DNA of 64,000 bases from Aspergillus flavus (taxonomy: Eukaryota > Ascomycota > Eurotiomycetes > Eurotiales > Aspergillaceae): NCBI RefSeq assembly GCF_009017415.1, contig NC_092409.1, positions 1,488,001-1,552,000 of the forward strand. Reading direction: 5' to 3'. Below, piece by piece: positions 56,373 to 64,000 of the stretch (the stretch's first letter is position 1; the number at the start of each line of letters is the position of its first letter). The position numbers and the translations under genes are program-made. Under the pieces are notes generated by a model, which saw nothing but the letters and a program-made list of their open reading frames with translations, was not told the DNA's origin and made no database searches.

Positions 56373-58783
56373 TTAGAAATCCAACGGATCCACTTGCCCT
56401 AGGAAGGAATTGTTACCCTCCCCACGCAGGAGTGCCTCGATATCAACTCGCCCCGAAGTCAGATACCGCTCACTCACACCCACATTCACTCTCTGTGAGA
56501 GTAGTTGTTTCAATTCGGCGCGCATCCCCGCTAATTCCCCCTTGGAAGTGCTTCCAGCCTTCCGTTCGCGCTCCTGTCGTCCACGTCCGCGCCCGCGCCC
56601 GCGCGCTGCGGCATTGTCGAACTCCTCGCTGTCATAGTCAACCCCAAGATCTTCTGCTGCCGTGCGGAGCCAGTTGTCCTCGGACGAAACCTTCTCCTTG
56701 GCGATATTGGAGTCAACGATCCGAGCCGCTAATGTGACTCGCTGTTTGACACGAGACACGACTCGACGGTCTAACTCTAACGATTCAAGAGGAACCTTCT
56801 TTCTGTTGGCCATGTTCGCATGCACCTTTGCAGCCAGTCGGACCACGCCGACCATTTCGTCCGGAGAGCAGATGATGACGCTCTTTCCCGATGCCCCAGC
56901 ACGCGCTGTACGACCAGACCGGTGGACATATGCGTCCGCAGTACGAGGGGCGTGGTAATGGACTACAAAGTCAATACCCTTGATGTCGAGTCCACGCGCA
57001 GCAACGTCAGTGGCGACAAGGATGGAGCTAGGGTCTGATGAGGGAGAGGAAAATCGTTCGACGGAACGAAGTCGTGCCTTTTGAGCCATAGAAGAGTGAA
57101 GAGCAAGGGCTGGGAGTTGGAGGGTTTGTAGGAGCTGAGTTAGTCGTCGGACGGCGGATATAGAATTCGTGAAAACCAGCGTACGATGTTTAGGGTGATA
57201 GAGCAGAAGTGTGTAAAGAAAGAGGTCCTGCATAAATTGTTAGTCTGACTATAACTATTCGCTTGGTTTGAGACGTACCTTTTCCATAGCAGCGCACTCT
57301 ACAATACCCTCCTTAAGGTTCTCTGCCATCTGCGAGACTGGGTTCACGTCAATAAACCTAGGCTTCTCCTCGCGGAAGTTGAGTTTTTGAAGAAGATACT
57401 CCATCGACTCCTTTTGGCTCATGATATCACCGCCTGTCCACTTGCCTTTGCCCGCCAGCTTCTGCTGAAGGTCACGGTGGAATGTAGCTGAGAAAACCAG
57501 GGTCTGTCTCCCAGACTTGGGGTCTAATTCATCGTCAGATTCGTCGCTTGACTCATCCGGAAACTCTCCATCCACGACACGGTCAAGAGCCGCCAATATC
57601 TCGTGAGCTTCCTTGAAATGTCCTTCACTCAGAAGTCGATCGGCCTCATCAATGACAAGGAATTTTATCGCCTGCATCTTGCGGATCAGACCATGTCCAG
57701 AGCTGAGAACTTCCCACACTCGACCAGGCGTACCGATTACGATATCAGCGTTGGTAAGGACTCTCTGTTGCTTTTGCAATGACAAGCCACCTGTTAAGAG
57801 CGCAATTCTAGCATTGACGCCCGGGGCATGGCTGACCACCTCCCCAATATGCTTCGCGAGCTGATGCGCCAGCTCTCTGGTGGGCGATAAAACAAGCGCG
57901 ATCGGTGTGGTCTCGGTCTTTTCTGAATCCTTTTGGGTTTTACTCCGTAACTTTTCCAGATAGTACTCTAGAATGGGGATTCCGAAAGCGAGCGTTTTTC
58001 CAGAACCTGTCGAAGCCTTTCCGATGACATCGCGACCATCCAAAATGGGAGGAATGCAAGCCTTTTGAACAGACGTTGGCGTGGTGAACTTCATTTTCGA
58101 GATACCAGCGAGAATTTCGGGGGAGAGCCCAAGAGACTCCCAAGCAGAGACGTCCGCTCCGTCGTCTTCTTCTTCCTGAAGGGCTGCAAACGAGAGTCCG
58201 GATTTAATACCCTTGTCTTTCTTGCTTTCAACAGCCTTTTCTTTCTGTTCTTTCCTCGCATCCTTTGCGTTTTTTTTCTTCTCCTTCTTTGCATTTTTGC
58301 TCTCTTTCACCTTCGCCTTCTTGTCGGACTCGTTGGGTTCGTCTTGGGTCTCCTTCGACTCCTCCTGGGATACAGCCTGATCGTCGTCGCCGAAACCTTC
58401 CCATTCATCATCAGACTGAGTATTCGTTTCCTCCGGCTCTTTCTTCTTCAGAATTGACTTTTTCGGTTTTCCAGCCTTTGCCTAATGGGTGTCACTAGAG
58501 ATCGCTCAAAACCGCGGCGCAAAGAACATACCTTGAATTTAATCTCACCATTTCCTTCTGACCGGATAATATCTACACCCTCAATTTCCTCCAATCCAAA
58601 AAAACCACCAGCGTCTTCAAGACGATCCGGCAGAGCTACCTCCTTCCAGTTGAGCTCATTCATTCCGACAATGCCATCCCAGTCGCTGTCTTCCGCAGTC
58701 GCATCGCTAGGCTTTGCGCTCTTCTTCCTTTTCTTCGCAAAGGATCCCGGACCCTTTTGGTCCCGCTGCCGTTTCTGACCCAT
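56373..58783 (-). CDS. mak5: ATP-dependent RNA helicase MAK5 (DEAD box)
   Basis: Nucleolar DEAD-box helicase needed for 60S subunit assembly. Exons 58783-58532, 58481-57279 and 57227-56373 join in phase to 769 residues. The N-terminal 190 residues are Lys/Glu-rich low complexity. The helicase core has the Q-motif region (MKFTTPTSVQKACIP), motif I ASTGSGKT at 240-247, motif Ia PTRELAHQLA, motif II DEAD at 362-365 (LVIDEADRLL), motif III SAT at 415-417 with the acidic insert before it (DESSDESDDEL) typical of Mak5, and motif VI HRSGRTARAG. The C terminus has an RG-rich patch (ARGRGRGRGR). It is divergent from trm7, sharing a 231-bp spacer. Confidence 0.95.
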
Positions 58784-59014
58784 GACTAGGACCTGGAAGC
58801 AATTATGAGGATATATGTTGTTTCTGGTTTTTGAAGAATTATTTTTTGGCGCGGAGAAGGGAAAAAGAGCGGCAGAAAAAAAGCCCTCCGCTCGCCGCCT
58901 TAGAGTCAATCTTATCGGCACGCCCGCCTCTGCCCCACGGAGAAATTCATTGAAAATCACTCTTCTTTACCTACCCATTGGTATAGTTTCAGCCGTCGCG
59001 CCGACACCGCGAAT
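58784..59014. promoter_or_regulatory. Bidirectional promoter, mak5 / trm7
   Basis: Only 231 bp separate the start codons of a ribosome-assembly helicase and a tRNA methyltransferase on opposite strands, so they must share promoter sequence. No individual element was identified. Confidence 0.6.
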
Positions 59015-60298
59015 ATGGGTAAATCCTCCAAGGACAAGCGCGATGCGTACTACCGACTGGCCAAGGAACAAAATTGGCGTGCGCGCTCAGCGTTCAAGCT
59101 AATCCAGATCGATGAGCAATTCGATCTATTCGAGCACGAGAACCCGGAGAAAGTGACACGAGTTGTGGATCTTTGCGCAGCACCAGGGAGCTGGAGTCAG
59201 GTTTTGAGTCGGGTGTTGATTAAGGGCGAGAGCTTCGGGCGTAGGGCGTGGGTGGAGAAGAAAGGCAAGGAAGCGGCCGCTCTGGCGAATGCGAACGGTG
59301 ATGCGACGGACAACAATGTTGATGGAGATGCGGCTATGGAGGAGTTGAAACCCAGGAAGAATGTCAAGATTGTCTCTATTGATCTCCAACCGATGGCGCC
59401 GCTGGAAGGCATCACAACCCTTAAGGCAGATATTACACACCCGTCCACAATCCCTCTTCTTCTCCGCGCCTTGGACCCGGAGGCTTACGATTCCACCACA
59501 TCTTCCCCATCTTCTCTCCGCCAACCGCATCCTGTCGACCTTGTTATCTCCGATGGTGCCCCAGATGTCACTGGTCTGCACGACCTAGACATCTACATCC
59601 AATCCCAGCTGCTCTACGCCGCGCTGAACCTCGCTCTAGGCGTTCTCCGCCCTGGAGGCAAATTCGTGGCCAAGATCTTCCGTGGTCGTGATGTCGACCT
59701 TATCTATGCACAGCTTCGTACCGTCTTCGAGAAGGTCAGCGTCGCAAAGCCGAGAAGTAGTCGAGCAAGCAGTCTGGAAGCGTTCGTAGTCTGCGAAGGC
59801 TTCATCCCACCATCCATTCACGGTGGCTCCATGGGTATAGATGCTCTTAAGAACCCGCTATTTGGTGGCGCAGCAGTGGCGCATACTGTGTCCGCCGATG
59901 GTAACGTCGGTGTAGAGGTGATGGACGTTGACTCTGAGGCCAAACCCGGAGCTGATCTCACGACTACAAAGACCGTTACTTCAACCGAACCTCATAAGGA
60001 GAACCAGGTCCGCATGCTGCATGCCGATTCCGATAACTCTTCTGCACCAGAACCCCTCTCTCAAAAGCCTGTGACGGAGAGATTTGCCGTCGAGAACAGG
60101 TGGATTCCTCCTTTCATCGCCTGCGGCGACCTCTCTTCTTGGGATTCCGACGCGTCCTACACTCTTCCCCCTGACCATGTAAGCTTAGATCCCGTCCAGC
60201 CACCTACAGCTCCTCCGTACCGGAGAGCACTGGAATTGAGGAAAGAAAAAGGCGGTGCCTATGGAAAGACGAAATTGGGGGCTCTGGGTCGGGCTTGA
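59015..60298 (+). CDS. trm7: tRNA 2'-O-ribose methyltransferase TRM7 (FtsJ family)
   Basis: SAM-dependent enzyme that methylates ribose at positions 32 and 34 of tRNA anticodon loops. A single 427-codon exon starts MGKSSKDKRDAYYRLAKEQN, the usual Trm7/FtsJ opening. SAM motif I is VDLCAAPGSWSQVL from residue 51. The catalytic K-D-K-E set is present as Lys28 (SAFKL), Asp180 (ISDGAPD), Lys220 (FVAKIF) and Glu255. Compared with short family members there is an insert at about 79-117 and a C-terminal extension of about 150 residues, beginning after EGFIPPSIHGG and ending in a Lys-rich tail. Cytosolic. It is divergent from mak5. Confidence 0.94.
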   Translation: MGKSSKDKRDAYYRLAKEQNWRARSAFKLIQIDEQFDLFEHENPEKVTRVVDLCAAPGSWSQVLSRVLIKGESFGRRAWVEKKGKEAAALANANGDATDNNVDGDAAMEELKPRKNVKIVSIDLQPMAPLEGITTLKADITHPSTIPLLLRALDPEAYDSTTSSPSSLRQPHPVDLVISDGAPDVTGLHDLDIYIQSQLLYAALNLALGVLRPGGKFVAKIFRGRDVDLIYAQLRTVFEKVSVAKPRSSRASSLEAFVVCEGFIPPSIHGGSMGIDALKNPLFGGAAVAHTVSADGNVGVEVMDVDSEAKPGADLTTTKTVTSTEPHKENQVRMLHADSDNSSAPEPLSQKPVTERFAVENRWIPPFIACGDLSSWDSDASYTLPPDHVSLDPVQPPTAPPYRRALELRKEKGGAYGKTKLGALGRA

Positions 60299-60869
60299 GA
60301 CGTCAGCATTTCTTGATTGGTTTTTCTAAAAATTTTACGTGCGTGCCTTTTCATTATAAACTCACGAAAGTCGGGCTGTTGAGAGGCCAGGACCATGGAT
60401 GCATAAATGAGGCGGTGTTTTTGGAAAAGACATCTACACTACAAAAGACTATATAGAAGATACCCAAAGGATACAAAATATATCATTCGAAAGGGTATGT
60501 GTGTATACCAAATTCAGAATTCAGTGTGGTAATAGAATGGGAGAAGCTTGGCCAAGTGGGAACCGCATGGGTCCCCAGATCGACCAGCAGATTTATAGGA
60601 GTCATGATCAAGACCTTGACATAAGGCGCTGTACTGTGGCTATGATCATAGTAGTTTAAGTAAAGTATAGGTCTCCTCTATTTATGGTTTTATTCGGCGA
60701 AAGTGGAGAGGTTGAAAGGCAAGTAGTAACTCTATTTCTATAGATCAGGTGCGTGGATGCTAACAAGCGCTAAACCAAAACAGGATGGTCATCACCTTCG
60801 TGCCAACTTCATGCAGAGAAACTCGAAAAGAAATTTTATGGATCAGCAAAAACGTTTTCATCAAGCCCT
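60299..60869. other. Convergent spacer, trm7 / met10
   Basis: 3' untranslated regions of two converging genes. AT-rich with no supported gene. Confidence 0.45.
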
Positions 60870-63800
60870 CTAGTACACCTCAAGGACGTATCTCTCCTCA
60901 TCCTTGAGTTTCTCAATTTCCCTTCTAGTATCAACCTTCTTGCCGTTGGCCTTAGCCTCGATGGCAATTGCTTCTTCCAGCACGGCAGTAACATCGGGCA
61001 CCGGCCATGTGGGACCGCAAAGGTAGAAAGATCCCTCTTCCCGGATGTAAGCATCCACGATCTCAGGCAAAGTCTGGCGCATGCGATCCTGGATATAGAT
61101 CTTCTCGGGCTGGTCACGGGAGAAGGCACGGCCAAGGAGAGTGATAACACCAGCCTCTTGGTAGGCCTCCCACTCCTCACCATAGCAGTACTCTTCGCGC
61201 TGGTGACGAGAGCCCATGTACAACAAAACAGCACCAATCTCCTTGCCCTGGGCCTTCTCAAGTGCACGGTGCTGCACAAAGGCACGGAAAGGAGCAAGAC
61301 CTGTACCAAGACCTGCCATGATAATAGGCTGGGTGGACTTAGGCGGCAACTTCATCACACTAGATTTCACACTGACGGTGATGGGGGAGCCAGGTTGAAG
61401 CCTGCTGAGGTAGCGGGTGGCCAGACCAAATCGGTCACGGCCGTTCGGAGCCACCCAGTTGACGGCGACGATCATGAGCGCCACGGAGTTAGGAGTCACC
61501 TTCTGGCAAGAGGCGATGGAATATTCACGACGCTTAAGAGGACCGACAATACGGATCAAGTCATGGAATTCAGGGTGAGCAGAGGGATATTCAAGCAAAA
61601 TGTCAGCATAAGTAACGGTATCAACCTCGGAGCGACGCTTGAATTCCACAGCGCCCTCGGGACCTCCCAGGGTAAGAAGGTCGGTCTTTTCCTTCTCATC
61701 AGTTGCGAATTCAGCAAGAGCCTCGTAGAAGCGTTTAGGCGGGCGACCGAAAATATCAACATTTTGTGTGAGAGCCTGGAACACCGTACGATTCTCCAGC
61801 ACGGCTGGGTCCTCACGGCTAGGCACCTCGACAATATCGTCGGCGTTCAGACCATAGAATGCAATGAAGTCAGAGACCTCCTTGACGTCATTCTCAGCGT
61901 GAACACCAAGAGCCTCACCGATGTCATACGTAAGACCAGAATCACCCAAGTCGAATTCGATGTGGAAGATGTTCCGGTCATAAGTGACAGGGGTCAGACG
62001 TCTGTTCTCCTTGACATGGACAGTAAAGGTCTTGGCAGCAGTATCAGGCCGGAGAGCAGTCTTGGTTCCGTAGGCCTCCTTGAAAGCCAGGCCCTTCGCG
62101 GCAGTCTGCCAGTCCTTGAGAAGAGAAGCAGGCTCAGAATCCTCCTTATCGAACGAGACAAAGCTGTTGGGAGAGATGTCCTTGGGAAGCTGAGGAGCCT
62201 CAAAGCCTTCCTCGGGCGTTTTCCATGCCTCGGGAATCTCAATTTGGCGAAGCAGCTTATCAAGATCCTTGCTGACATTCTCAAGAGATTCAACATTACC
62301 GGTGATCGATCCCAGCTTCTTGAGGCCGACCTCTTCCAGCGAAGGAAGTGCTACTCGCAGGAAAGCAGTCTGGAGAACAACGGAGTCGAGCGACTCGTCG
62401 CCGGTGACGGAGGGGTCAACAATGTAGAGAGAAATTCCACGTTCCGCAACCTGCTGCCGGAAGGCTACAGGAAGCTTCTTCTCCAGATCCTCATCCTTCA
62501 CGCCAGGAGCGTTGATGATAAGGTTGCCGTTGTTCTGGACAGAGGCAGCAATGTCGATGTCTGCAAGAAGCTTGATATCTCCAACGTATGCGGTGTTGGC
62601 GGCAGTGATGGCATAGGGAGCTTCCAGAGTCTTGGAGCTCTTGCGGATATCAATACGTACTACACCTCCCTGGACAAGGTTGTCGTGAGTCTTGTTGGTG
62701 GTCACGTTGCTTGCTGAATCGGCAGCAAGGGCTTGAGACAGTGCAGCGGCAGCATTATCGCAGGCAGAGGTATCGACATCCCAGAAGATATATTCTTGGA
62801 CCGCAGAGGGGTCGAGCAACTGAAGAGGCACAGTCTGGCCATTAGTCTGAACGATAGGCTTTTCAGAGATAAGCTGGAATGCAGCTGCGGTGTTGATCAA
62901 GTCCCAGCGCTGGGAGCGGGCATACTTGATATCCACACAGGTAGGGGCATTCTCACGGCCAGTAGCAAAAGTCAAAGCGGCAAGGACATCTTCGTATAGA
63001 GCAGACCGGACGCCCTGTTCTTGAACAGCTTGCTCGTTGGCAACCTGGCCTAGGACACCAACAGTCTTCACAGACTGGGGTAGCACTCGGAGAAACTCCT
63101 CCTCCACAAATGGACGGTAAACACGAACGTTGATAACACCAACACGAACACCATCCTTGGCCAGAGAGCGGGCAATCTGGGCAGTAAGAGATGCCTCGAC
63201 GGTACCAAAAGCAACCAAAACAGAGACCGGCTCCACATGGCCGTGGTACTCGAAGAGACCATAGTCCGTGCCGAGTTCACCGTTAAGAGACTGGAGCAGC
63301 TCCAGTAGCTTTCCCTGGGTGTCAAGGTGACGGCTACGGGAATCTTCCAAGGTCTTACGGACAGCTTCATAGGTGCGAGAAAGACCCGCCTGGCTCAGAA
63401 CGTCGATGACCCTGGTGGTTTCACGTCCAACGCGAACACCATCGTAAATATGAACAGAGGGCAAGACCGACGCGAGTAAAGTCGTGAGCAGCGCCATGTG
63501 CTGCGACTCGTGAACGGAGGCACTAGAAACGAGACCCAGTCCAAGCTCTTCAGCAAGAGAAAGGGCGGACGCATAGTCGGAAACCAAGCCCTCCTCTCCG
63601 GCATAGTCGACAGCAGCAACATGCGCGGCAACAGGGCTGGCAACTGAGTACAGCAGAGAAAGCTGCTCCAAGGCTGTGCGCATATAAGGAAGGGTGGCAG
63701 AAGAGGCGACAATGCCTTGGGGAACATGGCGCTTCTTCAAGTCGAAGTCTTGAGAAAACAGGTAGCCAAGGGCGATGTTACCAGCACCCTGACGGGTTTC

Positions 63801-64000
63801 CATTGCTTGGATGGCAGGAGTTTCGCCATTGGCATTGGACTCTTGGCTGGAGGCCCATTGCTTGAGAGCGGCATCGAGGTCGAAGGACTCTGGAGAATAG
63901 GAGAAGATCTTATCACTCAGGACATACGCCACTTGCTGGATAAGCGTCTGCGCAGTCACATAGGTCGGGCCCTCTAGAGCCGACAAGGCTGGGGAGGAAG
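60870..64000 (-). CDS. met10: Sulfite reductase (NADPH) flavoprotein alpha subunit, N terminus beyond the window
   Basis: Electron-input subunit of assimilatory sulfite reductase, which reduces sulfite to sulfide for Cys and Met synthesis; partner of the siroheme beta subunit. 1,043 codons without an intron lie in the window, and the frame is still open at the right edge. No ATG occurs before LSALEGPTYVTAQTL, so a short N-terminal piece is missing. The first part resembles a pyruvate:ferredoxin oxidoreductase-like module, as in yeast Met10, and there is no flavodoxin domain. The C-terminal 400 residues form the FAD/NADPH reductase: RRLTPVTYDRNIFHIEFDL, YDIGEALGVHAEND, the FAD motif RREYSIASCQ, the NADPH loop GTGLAPFRAFVQHR, MGSRHQREEYCYGEEWE and the end DEERYVLEVY. 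A 519-codon antisense frame overlaps it but has no motifs and is treated as a shadow. Confidence 0.95.
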   Translation of the reverse strand, partial: SSPALSALEGPTYVTAQTLIQQVAYVLSDKIFSYSPESFDLDAALKQWASSQESNANGETPAIQAMETRQGAGNIALGYLFSQDFDLKKRHVPQGIVASSATLPYMRTALEQLSLLYSVASPVAAHVAAVDYAGEEGLVSDYASALSLAEELGLGLVSSASVHESQHMALLTTLLASVLPSVHIYDGVRVGRETTRVIDVLSQAGLSRTYEAVRKTLEDSRSRHLDTQGKLLELLQSLNGELGTDYGLFEYHGHVEPVSVLVAFGTVEASLTAQIARSLAKDGVRVGVINVRVYRPFVEEEFLRVLPQSVKTVGVLGQVANEQAVQEQGVRSALYEDVLAALTFATGRENAPTCVDIKYARSQRWDLINTAAAFQLISEKPIVQTNGQTVPLQLLDPSAVQEYIFWDVDTSACDNAAAALSQALAADSASNVTTNKTHDNLVQGGVVRIDIRKSSKTLEAPYAITAANTAYVGDIKLLADIDIAASVQNNGNLIINAPGVKDEDLEKKLPVAFRQQVAERGISLYIVDPSVTGDESLDSVVLQTAFLRVALPSLEEVGLKKLGSITGNVESLENVSKDLDKLLRQIEIPEAWKTPEEGFEAPQLPKDISPNSFVSFDKEDSEPASLLKDWQTAAKGLAFKEAYGTKTALRPDTAAKTFTVHVKENRRLTPVTYDRNIFHIEFDLGDSGLTYDIGEALGVHAENDVKEVSDFIAFYGLNADDIVEVPSREDPAVLENRTVFQALTQNVDIFGRPPKRFYEALAEFATDEKEKTDLLTLGGPEGAVEFKRRSEVDTVTYADILLEYPSAHPEFHDLIRIVGPLKRREYSIASCQKVTPNSVALMIVAVNWVAPNGRDRFGLATRYLSRLQPGSPITVSVKSSVMKLPPKSTQPIIMAGLGTGLAPFRAFVQHRALEKAQGKEIGAVLLYMGSRHQREEYCYGEEWEAYQEAGVITLLGRAFSRDQPEKIYIQDRMRQTLPEIVDAYIREEGSFYLCGPTWPVPDVTAVLEEAIAIEAKANGKKVDTRREIEKLKDEERYVLEVY

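Noticed and set aside
61158..62717. 519-codon plus-strand open frame
   Set aside because: It lies antisense within the met10 coding region, has no motif or fungal-type intron pattern, and arises from codon bias on the other strand.

Overview
The window is nuclear DNA of a filamentous ascomycete, most likely Aspergillus or a close relative in the Eurotiales. This rests on genes split by 45-100 nt introns with GTRNGT donors and short CTRAC-to-YAG distances, on the gene families present (Zn2Cys6 regulators, a secreted mndA-type beta-mannosidase, rhodopsin-like membrane proteins, a split-type sulfite reductase alpha subunit), and on the repeated TACTCCGTA nonamer in spacers. Species assignment is inference. 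Exon coordinates below were built by hand from splice signals, reading-frame phase and protein continuity.

0.5-13 kb: a Zn2Cys6 regulator, then bud22 (ribosome biogenesis), the complex I 30 kDa subunit, and not4 (CCR4-NOT E3 ligase). The last two are divergent. not4 seems to have a long form using an unusually large last intron, and a short form ending inside that intron. 13-20 kb: branched-chain 2-oxoacid dehydrogenase E1 alpha and, divergent from it, the beta-mannosidase mndA (with a 7-nt exon), followed by the 3' half of a sugar transporter. 20.7-24.2 kb: a divergent UDP-glucose dehydrogenase / UDP-glucuronate decarboxylase pair, i.e. a two-gene route UDP-Glc to UDP-GlcA to UDP-Xyl. 24.6-29.6 kb: coq5, a SIS/CBS sugar-phosphate isomerase-like gene, and an NMN adenylyltransferase. 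29.6-32.6 kb: a long spacer leading to the 1,803-residue HECT ligase ufd4/TRIP12 (32.6-38.3 kb). A PaaI-type mitochondrial thioesterase converges on it.

41-52.3 kb is the accessory part: Baeyer-Villiger monooxygenase, seven-helix rhodopsin-like membrane protein, zinc-independent MDR oxidoreductase, a regulator combining two C2H2 fingers with a Zn2Cys6 cluster, and an intronless 503-residue orphan with acidic motifs spaced somewhat like a class I terpene cyclase. I propose this as a candidate small metabolite locus; the orphan's chemistry is not established. 53-56.2 kb holds short doubtful genes and a compact RBR ubiquitin ligase.

56.3-64 kb is housekeeping again: mak5 (DEAD-box ribosome assembly helicase) divergent from trm7 (tRNA 2'-O-methyltransferase), then the sulfite reductase flavoprotein met10, which runs off the right end. 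No tRNA, rRNA, CRISPR or complete transposon was recognised.
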